Origin: Saccharomycopsis crataegensis
Taxonomy: Eukaryota; Ascomycota; Saccharomycetes; Ascoideales; Saccharomycopsidaceae
Reading direction: 5' to 3'
Length of the DNA: 64,000 nucleotides
NCBI RefSeq assembly: GCF_037102585.1
Contig: NW_027043830.1
Coordinates: 496,001-560,000, forward strand
How positions within the stretch are numbered: position 1 is the stretch's first letter; each line of letters starts with the position of its first letter. Position numbers and translations under genes: made by a program. Positions 1-10,390 of this stretch are shown piece after piece. Under the pieces are notes generated by a model. The model was not told the origin of the DNA and did not search any database. It saw only the letters and a program-made list of their open reading frames with translations.

Positions 1-1150
1 AAAGACAAAGAAGAAGTCAGTCAAGTGGGCTCTGAAACTTGAATGGTGATTTGACTTTGTTCTTTATTTTTCCCATTATCTGATTCAAATTTTTGCTGAT
101 TTGATCATCCGCATTTTTATTTCTTGTCTTCTGCTTTGTTAATTGCTCTGTATTTTCCTCATATTGGTCATAGATTAACCATATTTACTGCGAACTCTCT
201 GTATTACTATTTTTTTTCTTATTCTTTATATTGGTTATTAGTCCTTGCATTCCTATGATGAAAATATTCATTTCTTACAATAGGTTTATACTTTTTTTTT
301 ATATCGCTTCTTCACTCTACAGTCATTTAGAAACACACACATTTTCACATACAAGATCTATTTTTTGTTTATTCATTTTTTCTTTCTTTGAATTTCAAAT
401 AAATTTGATATTCCCATATTATCAAATTGGTATATTGAGGGGTGGCAGAAGCCGAACCTTTGTAGCACCTTTGTTGGTAGAAAACAAAAAATTTATTTCA
501 AGCACAAATACGTCATGGCCAATCATCTCAATCTCGATCTGATCGTTGATAAATTATCTCTTCCCAATAATTAAACTGTCGCTTATCCCTCCCATGTTTA
601 CCGCGTCGAATCACTTTTTTTTTTTTGAGATTGCTGTCAAAGGTTGGCTCATCTTGATGTACACAACTGCATGTGTCAACTCATTCTGTAGCCATGACAT
701 CTTCTTTTTAATGTACATAAGCAAAAAAAACACGACAAAGGCCAACACAAAAAAAAAAAAAATTGAAAAGTGGAAACAGGATAGATAGTGCAGAGTTGTT
801 GTTTGTTTTCTTCAACAAAACCAGAATTATGTACAAGAGTCCTTGGTGATATGGACCGTAGCCCGTTCTATGAAACATTTCAATGCTCTTTTAAAGTCCC
901 GGGTTACCCAAAATAAACATAAAACATGTTAAATATCATAACTAATGTAGGAAGTATGACAAGAACCCAGAATATAGACATTCAAACTTTTATTATTTTC
1001 ATTTCGCTTTACATATATACACATAAAACACAGATGAGACCACCTATGATGAGAATATAAACAACATCTCATAAAAAGATAATATAATATTTGTTTATTT
1101 ATTCATTTTTTCCCTCCCAGAAAGCACTATAGTCAACCAATTAGACAGAT
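1..1150. other. Flank with no supported gene
   Basis: About 1.15 kb of AT-rich DNA at the window edge, downstream of VPH1, which points towards it. The first 50 bases are open in two forward frames that stop at 40-42 and 47-49, so the 3' end of a gene lying to the left is possible but cannot be identified. Two short open frames between 231 and 788 are dominated by Phe, Ile and Lys from T- and A-runs and look non-coding. Homopolymer runs occur near 615-630 and 750-762. No tRNA-like A or B box stood out. Confidence 0.5.
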
Positions 1151-3864
1151 TCAGTCTTCCTTATTTTGTTTTAATAGAGCCTTGAATGAAAATGGCTCAT
1201 ATGCATACCCTTCTCCCTCAAAGAACTTGGACATCGCTTCAACCCAATGCAATCTTAAGGAATGTAACATGGCTGATGTACCTTCCATAAGAACTAAAAT
1301 ACAAACAGTCAAGACAAACCACATACCAAATAAAAACCATGCTTTGAAAACTGTGAAAAGTGATGGCTTTGAATCGTCAAAAGCATTCGAAATGGTCATT
1401 CCCCATAAAACCGAGGATAATTGTGCATGGGCCAATGAAAGGGCCCAAAGACGCAAGTATGAAGCAGTATGAGAAACACAGTTAAGACAGAATTCAATAG
1501 TGTGGATCACTTGATGGATCATAATATCTCCGAAATCAAATTCTCCGTCTCCGTGACCATGTCCACCACCTTCATTATCATTTTCGGTGCTAATATCGGT
1601 AATAATCAAATCATCTTCACTGGCATTATCTTCGAGTAATAACACAGAGTTATGATTTTCTTGAGAGTACAAATCTTTATAACCCTCACTGACTGCCTTA
1701 TTGTTTTTATGTCTAAGTACCAAAGGCTTGTAAAGCAATAACCAAGGAACACAAACTAATGCAATGAGTAGCAATATCAGTTGAACAAACGCTTGGCCAG
1801 GATACAATTGCTCATCAATAGTCCCAGGAGATAAAAACATGTTAATAAGCATATTCAATAACCCCGGGGCTGGTTTTTCAATCTTGATCCAATCAACACA
1901 CCATTTGTAGACGATCATTAAGGTCAAATAACCAAAAATACTTTGCATAAACAAAAAACTTGGAACGAAATTACCAATGATATCGACAGGAGATTTGAAG
2001 TATCGATAATTAACAAGGGAGAAAAAAAGTGAATATGTCATGTGAATAAAACCCATGATAATCGACAATTTCATCTTGTATGAATTCATGAAAATTAATC
2101 CATTGTCGGTACCATGCCAACTGGAATCAAGACCAAAGAAATAGGTACCAACTTGCTTGGCTTCAATAAGATCACCAGCTTTAAAATCACTTGGCCATTC
2201 CCAACCACTCTTGAAAAGCGTCAATGATAACGAGAAAATATCATTATAACAGAGCCCGGTATATATCGAGAATAATCCCATCAAGAAAATCAAGTATCTA
2301 CCCCCGTATACCATTTCTGAGAGATCATCATTAACTGCTTTTTCTAACGATTTTTCATTGATGATCAAGAAGAATGCTATGAGAGCAACAATGAAACCAT
2401 GTCCAATATCCCCAAACATAAGAGCAAACATAAATGGAAAGGTGATAATTGTGGCCAATGCAGGATTCACTTCACGGTAACTAGATATACCATAAGCATC
2501 AACAAGGGCTTGGAAAGCAGAGGTGAATTTGTTTGTCCTGTAAAAAGTTGGGGGCGTTTTATTAGTTTCAAGAACGTTCACCACAATCGTTGTTGTTGAA
2601 CTATTTGTGGCAGCGGTTTCTGTGATCTCCCGCATGGCATTTCTTACTAATTGGATATCATCAGTTGGAACCCAGCCTTCAGCGATTAATGATCTTCTGG
2701 AGTGATCGAAATCAAACATATTAAGGGTGACATAAATCGCCTTTTCCTTTTTGATGGTCACACCCCATTGCTCTAAGGTTTCTGCTAGCAAGTTCAATTC
2801 CACCGTCAATGTTGACATTGTTTGGTTCAAAACGGTATTGACATCATCCAACTGAGAGTTTATACTGTTCAAGTTCTCTTCTATTAAATCAGGATTGGTA
2901 TCTATTTGGAAAATCTTCCCGTCTAGCGCCTCGACAACTCTTTTACACTTATTCAAAAGCGCTCTACCGTGAGTATATATAATAACCACATCTTTATAAA
3001 TATCTTTCCCTGCTCTCTCGTCATAAAGTGGCTTAGATATTTGAGAAGTGTTCATAAACAAGTTTCCTCTAAGAACTCTCCATAATATCTTTTCTGCAGG
3101 CTCGACTCTATCTCTAGGAATGGTGGCCACAATAAAATCGATGTCTAATGATAACAAAGCAGACATATTGTGTTGTTCGTCTGTCGGTGATATTTCAAAC
3201 CCTGATTCCATACTTTCTTGTTCGAATAAAAGTGGGGCATCATCCTCATCAACTGATAATCTTTGTTGCGCTGTTTGACGGGTGTCATTATTCTTGCTGA
3301 AAAATGCACTCCCTTGTAAAACCACAAATCTATTTTCCACTAAATCGATCTGTTTTTTCTTCAACTTGTCGTACGAGGAGTCAAGATCAGTAATTTTTTC
3401 CTCATATCTACCAACAGTGTCCACAATCTCGTCGATCTGTGATGCTGATGGTGCAATATTCTTAATGGTATCGCTTTCTTCATAATGCACTATGCGCACC
3501 GGGGTCTCCTGCTTCGCCATTATTCCTTTCAAATATCTTAATTGTCTTTCCACATTATCTAGCTTTCTAATCTCCTTAACATATGAACGCTGGAAACTGT
3601 TGATATCCTTGTTAAGATCACGAAATTGGACATTGCCCATTTCACCTAACACCGACACAACATTTCTGGAAAGCTCGGTGGCAAGGTATACCTGAATAAG
3701 AGACATTTCCGCAGAACCTAGAAGAAAATAATGATATGTTAGAATTTCACTTCCATAATTTCCAGATCAAACAACGATCAGCAAGGCGATGAGCTGTTGT
3801 TCTGGCTCTTCTTCAGGCGTGGGTTTATCAAATACGTACGGAAAATTGCCTCTTGGTCACTCAT
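1151..3864 (-). CDS. VPH1: V-ATPase subunit a (Vph1/Stv1 family), two exons
   Basis: Integral a subunit of the V0 sector of the vacuolar-type proton ATPase, which carries protons past the rotating c-ring. Exon 1 is 3840-3864 and exon 2 is 1151-3717, giving about 863 residues. The joined N-terminus contains EAIFRSAEM, the hallmark start of Vph1 and Stv1; the ATG at 3706 alone would lose it. The N-terminal half is cytosolic and coiled-coil rich; the membrane half starts near residue 420 with the FGDIGHG loop. Essential arginines of the half-channels are visible in YLRLWALSLAHAQL (about R764) and SLRLHW (about R830). The family is certain. VPH1 rather than STV1 is my choice from the N-terminus and overall resemblance. 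VMA22, an assembly factor of the same pump, lies 6 kb away. Confidence 0.95.
3718..3839 (-). other. VPH1 intron
   Basis: 122-base intron. Donor GTACGT (3834-3839 complement), branch-like TTCTAAC (3738-3744 complement), acceptor TTCTAG at 3718. Splicing joins a single C to GT to make an Arg codon, restoring the conserved FRSAEM sequence. Basis: seen in sequence plus family match. Confidence 0.9.
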
Positions 3865-4090
3865 TTTTCTATATTTTGAATCTAATTTCCTAGATATACG
3901 TGTCTCTGTTCTCCCAGGACAATGGCCGAGAAGATTTCCAGTTTCCCGACTATATAGATATAATATAGATTTGTGAGCTGTCTGATTGTTGTTTTTTATC
4001 AAAAAAAAAAAATGAGATTTTCCTTACAAAACGCACCAGTATTACGTAAGCGGCATAGTCAGATGACCAATATTATTATTACTATCGTTA

Positions 4091-5044
4091 TTATCCCAAC
4101 AGTTGGAGCTCTAGTTTCACTCTTGGGTCATAGGTATGTCGAACTAGAAGATCATAGATGTTGGAGGGAATCTTTGTGACAAAACTGATGGATAGCTTAA
4201 TGATCTCTTTGGCCTTGATCGGAGGGAAGTTTCTTAGTAGCGACATTGGGGATTTCGACTCCAAGAGCTGTGATCTGATAAGTACTAACTGAGCTACCAC
4301 AAGCAATATGTTCATATGACACCCATAAGCGAAAAGAAAGTCCCATAGGATTAAGATCTCGCTTAGTGGGGGCGTACAGGTCGACAACGTGAGCACTGAT
4401 GGGAAAGCGTACATTTCCGGTTTAAGTAGCTTGGAATTCAACCAGCTTTGAAGTTTTGGGTCGACAATCTTGAGGATTATATCCACCAAGTTGGCACCAG
4501 TATAGACGCCATCGAGGGTTGGGGTGATATATAGCGGCAAATGCTTGGTTAAAAGGCTGTAGAACATAGCAAACGCTTCTGGTTCACTTTTGCACACAAA
4601 CAAAAAAGGTGCGGCCAATATATTCATTCCTTGAACATATGGTGACAAAACTTCCTCATTAATACCATTGTTTTTCTCTTGGGTCCATGCAAACGCCGAT
4701 AAGACTCTGACCAACGAGTTCTCGTGGACTTTCCGGTTGAAAGTTTCGTCCTTGGCCAATGTCCGGAAAGTATCGTTTCTGACCTTGGAGTACGACGATG
4801 GAGGACCTTTACTGACAAGCTCCAAGTAGAAGTTGGTGTTTATGGGCTGCACTCGCAATAAAATCGACCAAACATAGCATCGATAGGGGCATGTTTCGTA
4901 GCCCTCAGGCACGTTGAGTCCATCTGCCAAAATCATGTACCGAAGCTGAGACAACCCTGGTTTGATCAACATCTGGTGAGACCCGATGAACTGCTCTATC
5001 GCATCCTTCTTTCTTCCTTTTTTCGGCGACTTTTCCCTGGACAT
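4091..5044 (-). CDS. BUB2: Bub2-like TBC-domain GAP of the mitotic exit network
   Basis: GTPase-activating protein partner of Bfa1 for the small GTPase Tem1 at the spindle pole body; it holds back mitotic exit until the spindle is positioned. The 317 residues match the usual length (306 in S. cerevisiae). Conserved stretches include LSQLRYMIL (about 33-41), YVQGMNILAAPFL (about 136-148), the segment PSVLTLSTC, and LWDFLFAYG followed by HMNILLV. Bub2 is recognised over generic TBC proteins by these and by the short C-terminus ending soon after IYDLLVRH. A basic extension of about 25 residues precedes the family's usual start. The gene follows the start of VPH1 on the same strand with a 226-base gap and is divergent from the KTR gene. 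Confidence 0.93.
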   Translation of the reverse strand: MSREKSPKKGRKKDAIEQFIGSHQMLIKPGLSQLRYMILADGLNVPEGYETCPYRCYVWSILLRVQPINTNFYLELVSKGPPSSYSKVRNDTFRTLAKDETFNRKVHENSLVRVLSAFAWTQEKNNGINEEVLSPYVQGMNILAAPFLFVCKSEPEAFAMFYSLLTKHLPLYITPTLDGVYTGANLVDIILKIVDPKLQSWLNSKLLKPEMYAFPSVLTLSTCTPPLSEILILWDFLFAYGCHMNILLVVAQLVLIRSQLLESKSPMSLLRNFPPIKAKEIIKLSISFVTKIPSNIYDLLVRHTYDPRVKLELQLLG

Positions 5045-5263
5045 TGTTGTAGTTATTGTTGCTATTATCGTGTATAGATCCTACATAAATCATACAAAAA
5101 TTAAAGGCATTTTGTAAACAGTCACGCAGCCCTGGCGGAAACAACAGGGCCCTGCAAAGGGAAAAAGCTTTAAACTTTTTTCTTTGTTTAGATCAAAAGG
5201 CATATATTAATTAACAGACTATTTATTATTCATTATTATTATTCATTATTACTATCAACACAG

Positions 5264-6568
5264 ATGAACGGACGTTCTTTGCGGATCAAGACTAAAGCAA
5301 AAACTCCGCTCTTCTTCAGAAGAAGGATCATCGTACTATTGGGGATATTGGCGTTAGTGTCCTTCTCGGTATATCAGTTTGGAGGACCCTCTAATTCTAC
5401 CATTCAAATTGTGGAATCTGGAGTCAAACAACCCAGTGAAGAAGAAGAATATATTAACGACTCAATAAAGGAGTTGGACGAAGAACTTGGAGTCGAGTTA
5501 CAGGAGACAGTATTTGACTACGAACGATCTAACGCTACTTTTTTCACTTTGGCAAGAAATGATGACCTCAAAGGTATTCTTAGTGCCATCAGAAGTGTGG
5601 AAGAACGGTTCAACCATAACTATCATTACGACTGGGTGTTTGCCAATGATGAAACATTCACTCAAGAATTTATCCAGTTAACTTCAGGGGCGGTATCAGG
5701 AAATCCTACCTATGTCAAGATCCCAAAAGAATTCTGGAGTTATCCATCTTGGATAGATCAAGATTTGGCCGCTGATGTTCGAGACCAAATGGAGGCTGAT
5801 AATATCAAATATGGGAATCTGGAATCCTATAGACACATGTGTCGATTTAATTCTGGGTTTTTCTATAAGCTTCCAGCAATGCAAAAGTATAGGTACTATT
5901 GGAGAGTGGAACCAGACATTCTGTTCAACTGTAATATCGACTATGATCTCTTCAAATACATGGAAAGCAATAATAAAGTATATGGCTTTACCATGGCACC
6001 TTACGAAATCCATACAACGGTACTTAGCTTGTGGTCGGTGGTCCAGAATTTTACCACCTCTTACCCCCAATATGTTTCAGATGACAATAACTCCGAGCTT
6101 TTAACAGACGATGAAGGTGAAACTTTCAATATGTGTCATTTCTGGAGTAATTTTGAGATTGGTGATATGGATTTTTACAGAACTGAAGCGTATGAAGATT
6201 TTTTCGAGTATATTGACTACTCGGGAGGAATTTATTACGAAAGATGGGGTGATGCTCCTATTCATACTATGGCAGCAGCATTCCTTTTGGATAAGGATCA
6301 AGTCCATTATGTTGATAATACTGGGTATTATCACTCGCCAAATGGCCAGTGTCCGATAAATGCAGAAATCAGAGAAAAATTGGAATGTGATTGCTCACCA
6401 GAATATGATTATAACTGGCTGGATGATAGCTGCATTCCTTTGTATTACGAAATTAACAATATGGAAATGCCTGATGAAGTCAGCGGCTTTAGTGGCTTGA
6501 AAACCCACAAATATGGGAAAGAGAATTCTAATCCTATTGTCAAAGCAGGATTCGATGTTATATCTTAG
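5264..6568 (+). CDS. GT15 alpha-1,2-mannosyltransferase (KRE2/KTR/MNT1 family)
   Basis: Golgi type II membrane enzyme that adds alpha-1,2-linked mannose from GDP-mannose to O-linked or N-linked glycans. There is a short basic cytosolic tail, one signal-anchor at about residues 23-41, a stem, and a lumenal GT15 domain. Family motifs are YYWRVEPDI (about 210), CHFWSNFEIGDMDFYR (about 291-306) and YYERWGDAPIHTMA, where E326 matches the proposed catalytic Glu of Kre2. The length of 434 residues is normal (Kre2 442). I cannot tell which paralogue (KRE2, KTR1, KTR3, KTR4, KTR6, YUR1) it matches, so no symbol is given. It is divergent from BUB2 over a 219-base spacer rich in ATT repeats. Confidence 0.9.
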   Translation: MNGRSLRIKTKAKTPLFFRRRIIVLLGILALVSFSVYQFGGPSNSTIQIVESGVKQPSEEEEYINDSIKELDEELGVELQETVFDYERSNATFFTLARNDDLKGILSAIRSVEERFNHNYHYDWVFANDETFTQEFIQLTSGAVSGNPTYVKIPKEFWSYPSWIDQDLAADVRDQMEADNIKYGNLESYRHMCRFNSGFFYKLPAMQKYRYYWRVEPDILFNCNIDYDLFKYMESNNKVYGFTMAPYEIHTTVLSLWSVVQNFTTSYPQYVSDDNNSELLTDDEGETFNMCHFWSNFEIGDMDFYRTEAYEDFFEYIDYSGGIYYERWGDAPIHTMAAAFLLDKDQVHYVDNTGYYHSPNGQCPINAEIREKLECDCSPEYDYNWLDDSCIPLYYEINNMEMPDEVSGFSGLKTHKYGKENSNPIVKAGFDVIS

Positions 6569-6999
6569 AATTATTAGCAAAGATATGTATACATATATTT
6601 ATTTCACTGTTGAAAATGATATTTCTTTTTGCTTTTTTGTTTTTTCATTGTTGTTTTTGTTTTTTCGTTTTGATTTTTAGCACAGGCTCTCTCTGCTTTC
6701 CGCAGTTTTATATAGCCAAGGACACACATGTATTTTATTTTCTTCATATTTCATATAGTACCAACTGGAATTTTTCATTTACTTTTTGTGTAGATATTTT
6801 TTTGTGCCCTATAAAACATTCCCAAAGGTTTAAAGAAAAAAAAAATTAAATTGTGGGACCTTGTATTAAAACTCTTGCCCTAATGATTCTTATCGCTTGT
6901 TCTCATAATGGGGGTAACATTTTTTGGTGATGCGCATAAAAAGCCGAATTATCGATTCGAATAACATCTCCGTTGACACCAGGAAGGCACGAGTGCAAC
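6569..6999. other. KTR-PFA4 spacer
   Basis: 431 bases between two forward genes. The first 270 bases are T-rich with several poly(T) runs, as expected of a 3' flank. The rest would be the PFA4 promoter and 5' leader; no recognised factor site was seen. Confidence 0.4.
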
Positions 7000-8225
7000 A
7001 TGGGAATCAAACTCCCTCATCCCGCGTTAGGGGTTATAGTACGTTAATCTCGAAATATGATAGTTACTTGCCTCAATTCTAACATAGAAAAAAAAAATAG
7101 GTACCAGCATGCCTTATTGAGTTCATAGGTCATAGCGCCCACTTCTTTATCTTCAAACACTACTTCTCAACCAAGAAACAAATTCTCTTTGAATGTTTTC
7201 TCGCCATGATTTGGATATCATATTATATTGCCATCAAGAAAGACCCGGGTCAGGCACCAAGCGACTATAAGTCAGTGTCAGGAGAATGGAAAAGATGGTG
7301 CAAGAAATGCGAAGCTTACAAACCAGAAAGAACCCATCATTGCAAAACTTGCAAGAAATGTGTATTAAAGATGGATCATCACTGTCCGTGGACTGCAAAT
7401 TGTGTGGGATATAAAAATATGCCTCATTTCATGAGATTCTTGTTTTGGGTCGATTTTACCACCGGGTTTGTGTTTGTTGAATTATTCAAAAGAGGGTGGC
7501 AATTTTGGGAAGAAAGAAATTATCCTGCTTATATGTTTAGAAAGTCAGAGTTAGTTTTTTTGATGATACTAATTATGATGGATGGGTTTGTATTTTTATC
7601 TGTGGGGTTATTGACCTTAAAATGCATGATTCATATTACTTCAGGAATGTCACAAATTGAAACATGGGAATGGGAAAGAGTGGAATCTCAGCTACGAAGT
7701 GAGAGGTTTTGGCATAGAATTAGAAATAACTATCAGAATTTACACGGGAAACCCATGCCAAAATTAAAATCCATTAGGGCCGAACAATATTTCTATTATA
7801 ATGACAGTGATGCCGCAAAAAAATCGGATCATTGGTTATTTTCCATTGATGATATTGTCTTCCCTTATGACATAGGATTTTGGAATAATATTGTAGACCA
7901 GTTGAATTATCCTTGGCTTTGGCTACTACCTTGGACTGGGCCCAAAGGTGATGGCATACTTTTTGCAAAAACAGATTTATTAGAAGAAGATCAGCTCGGG
8001 TTGCCTTGGCCTCCAGATGGTGGGCACCAAGTTATTGAAGAACTCGATTTCGAGCCTGAGGTGGACCATGATGCTAAAGAATCCTACATTTTTAAAAGCA
8101 GAAAAGATTTGAATAGAAAGGAATGGATAAATAACATGGGGGAGAAGTTAACCGATTATGGAGTTGATGTGGATGTAGAAGCAGAAGAACCACTAGAGTC
8201 AGTACTTAAAGAGAAAAGCGGATGA
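7000..8225 (+). CDS. PFA4: Pfa4 DHHC palmitoyltransferase, two exons
   Basis: ER membrane protein S-acyltransferase; in S. cerevisiae Pfa4 palmitoylates chitin synthase Chs3 for ER exit. Exon 1 is 7000-7038 and exon 2 is 7101-8225, giving about 387 residues (378 in S. cerevisiae). Exon 1 encodes 13 residues (MGIKLPHPALGVI) that align without gaps to the start of Pfa4; exon 2 continues VPACLIEFIG and completes the first membrane segment. Starting at the ATG at 7206 would delete that segment. The cysteine-rich domain contains CKKCEAYKPERTHHC and the DHHC box, with active-site Cys at about residue 108. A second pair of membrane segments and the C-terminal LPWPPDGG and DYGVDVD motifs also match Pfa4. 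Confidence 0.95.
7039..7100 (+). other. PFA4 intron
   Basis: 62-base phase-0 intron: donor GTACGT at 7039, branch-like TTCTAAC at 7077-7083, A-rich tail, acceptor TAG at 7098-7100. An in-frame TAA immediately follows the donor, so unspliced RNA gives only a 15-residue peptide. Confidence 0.88.
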
Positions 8226-8447
8226 AATGATACCAGTTTATTAGAAATGTGTATATGAATATTTAATTCAAAAACAATAAAAGAAAAACAGTTCGGCTAT
8301 GTAAAATATAGAAATATATATCTATATATATAAATCAAAAAAAAAAAAGGAAGAAGAAAATAGAAAAAAACAGGATAAATCTTTTGTAAAAACTTTTACC
8401 AAAAGAGGAATCATGTCAGAGATTAATGGAAACTAAACTGATTTTCA

Positions 8448-9248
8448 CTATTTATTGGACACTTCCATAAAATCACCAAAGTCGTCGTCACTATCATCAC
8501 TTTCACTTTCAAATTTACTTGCTGTGCTTTTGGTTTGACAATCATCTTTCATGCTAATATCATAAAACTTGTCATTTAGTACATCGATCGTCTCATTAGA
8601 TACTTTTTCATCTTCAGGAGCTCCTTTACTGGATAATGTTTCGTTATTTTTTGCCTCTTCAGCCTCACGCAACTCATCTAACATTGCCTCTTCAAAAACC
8701 TTGAAATCCTTTTCAAACGCATTCAAATACATGCTGAAATTGCTGGCCTCGTAGGAGCTAGGAAATTTCAACCCCATACCAATACGTTTGATATTGCTAT
8801 TACTACCGGTTTTGGCATCTTTTTTTCCTTGTTTTACGTTATTAATTTCAATCTGGACATCACCATCGATTTCTGGAAACACCGCATAAACCTTTGACGA
8901 ATCCGTAGGAATTATGCTCAAATCATTGCTATCTAAAGACGATAATTTTGGAATTTTGGCAAATTCACTATCATCTCCAGGATTTTTCAATATTATCCAT
9001 AATTTAAGAAGTTCTTTGGGGTCTTTGCTTTTTGGTGGGCTCTGGGTAGCAAAAGGATTTATATCGGCATAGTCCTCTAGCAGCTCAACTTCATGAATTT
9101 CCAACACACCTTTCCACAATGGCTTCACATCAAGATCCCACCGAGATATGTTATGTTTAAAACCATCCTCTTTTCGAGGCGGTGGAATGTCGAATAATAC
9201 GACATCCTCAGTTTTGTATAGAAGTTTATCAATTTCCATTGAATCCAT
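8448..9248 (-). CDS. NECAP-like clathrin-associated protein
   Basis: 266 residues. The N-terminal 180 residues look like the NECAP (DUF1681) PH-like domain: a start with EDVVLFDIPPP, a middle WDLDVKPLWKGVLEI, and GMGLKFPSSYEASNFSMYL near the end of the domain. In animals NECAP binds the ears and core of AP-2 and AP-1 and regulates clathrin coats. The tail is acidic and ends DDDFGDFMEV, an acidic-phenylalanine motif of the type that binds adaptor ear domains. I do not know of a clear S. cerevisiae orthologue. APS1, the AP-1 small subunit, is elsewhere in this window, but the link is only thematic. The gene is divergent from VMA22 and convergent with PFA4. Confidence 0.75.
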   Translation of the reverse strand: MDSMEIDKLLYKTEDVVLFDIPPPRKEDGFKHNISRWDLDVKPLWKGVLEIHEVELLEDYADINPFATQSPPKSKDPKELLKLWIILKNPGDDSEFAKIPKLSSLDSNDLSIIPTDSSKVYAVFPEIDGDVQIEINNVKQGKKDAKTGSNSNIKRIGMGLKFPSSYEASNFSMYLNAFEKDFKVFEEAMLDELREAEEAKNNETLSSKGAPEDEKVSNETIDVLNDKFYDISMKDDCQTKSTASKFESESDDSDDDFGDFMEVSNK

Positions 9249-9592
9249 AATGTTGCAAAACGTGTGTAACTCAGTTAGTTAAGTTCTCTTTGACAGGCAA
9301 TCAATCCCAAAAAGTAAGAAGTTCAAAGTAAAGTGCAACAGTGGGTAACTATCAGATTATCTCGTGTAAATATACTGCCGGTACACGATTCTTTGGCAAT
9401 TAAATTCAAATTAGGACATGTCAAACTATCTATGCCGTCTTTAAAAAGGGGAGCCTGATCTGTCCCGTCACATAAAAATTACGATTCTCCTGTGCGTGCC
9501 CATAAGGTTTTTTTTTTCGATGGTAACTCTTGATGTCCAATTATTTTATCATTTGGGGCAAAAACTAAGGAAAATTATCATTGCAAGACAGA
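9249..9592. other. Divergent promoter NECAP-like / VMA22
   Basis: 344 bases between two divergent starts. It contains a poly(T) tract (about 9509-9518) near the VMA22 side and no factor site I can name with confidence. Confidence 0.4.
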
Positions 9593-10207
9593 ATGGACGA
9601 TCTAATAAAGATTCCGACAGATGGTTCTTCTCGTAAAGCGACGTCGCATATCGAGGAATATTTTTCGGTTTTGGACGAAACATATCAATTGACCAACGAA
9701 ATCAACAAGAAGGCATCGGATGCCTTTTTCTCATTGACAAGAGCTAATATTTCCAGCCACGGGGTAAGAACCAAGAAATTTGGCCGCGACTTCTACGATT
9801 ATCGTGATAGAAAAGCAACTTTAACGGTCCTGTGTGAGAAAGATGGGTGGAAGTTGGTTGATGGCTTGGAGTTTGATGAAGCAGCCGTCACCGAAGAATT
9901 AAAGAAAAATGTCTCTTCAATTAAAAAGCTGGTGTTAGCGGATGATAATAAATCAAGATTGAAAAATAGATCAAAAGAAGAAAAAGAGAAGGGGAAAAAG
10001 GATCTCAAGGACGAAATATCCAGGCAAGTCGATGCTATGAAATTAGAATTGAAGAAACAGAATCCAATAAGAATGTTCAATGGTGGGTTGGTGCCCAAAG
10101 ATTTGAACACAACTCAAGAGAGTTTTGCACAACTTATACATCTATTATTAAAACTTTCAGCCGCAAAAACTAGGCTAAAGGAAATCCAATTGTCAATGAA
10201 ATATTGA
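9593..10207 (+). CDS. VMA22: V-ATPase assembly factor Vma22-like (CCDC115 family)
   Basis: Soluble ER-associated chaperone that with Vma12 and Vma21 assembles the V0 sector of the vacuolar ATPase. The 204-residue protein has the family's two-part plan: an N-terminal helical part, then a highly charged Lys/Glu linker (about residues 117-150), then the diagnostic block NPIRMFNGGLVPKDL followed by TQESF, matching the equivalent block of S. cerevisiae Vma22 (181 residues). The start is the ATG at 9593; the open frame extends four codons further up only to a TTG. Similarity is low outside the C-terminal block, which is usual for this family. Confidence 0.85.
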   Translation: MDDLIKIPTDGSSRKATSHIEEYFSVLDETYQLTNEINKKASDAFFSLTRANISSHGVRTKKFGRDFYDYRDRKATLTVLCEKDGWKLVDGLEFDEAAVTEELKKNVSSIKKLVLADDNKSRLKNRSKEEKEKGKKDLKDEISRQVDAMKLELKKQNPIRMFNGGLVPKDLNTTQESFAQLIHLLLKLSAAKTRLKEIQLSMKY

Positions 10208-10390
10208 TAAAAATCAAAATAGAAATGGTAGAAAGTATATTATATGGCACTTCATCCTCGACTCACTTGATATAGACTTACAACATATTTATTCTTTCTT
10301 TTAATTTCTATCAATGGATTATGAAAAAGAAAAACAAACAAAATGATCAGAAAATAAGTTATAATATTGTCAATATACAATTAAGCAATC

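Noticed and set aside
6930-6975. tRNA-like B box (GATTCGAAT) before PFA4
   Set aside because: The motif lacks the final conserved C, and no A box or acceptor-stem pairing could be found around it.
7206-8225. PFA4 as a truncated or N-terminally decayed gene
   Set aside because: An upstream exon with good splice signals supplies the missing N-terminus and first membrane segment.
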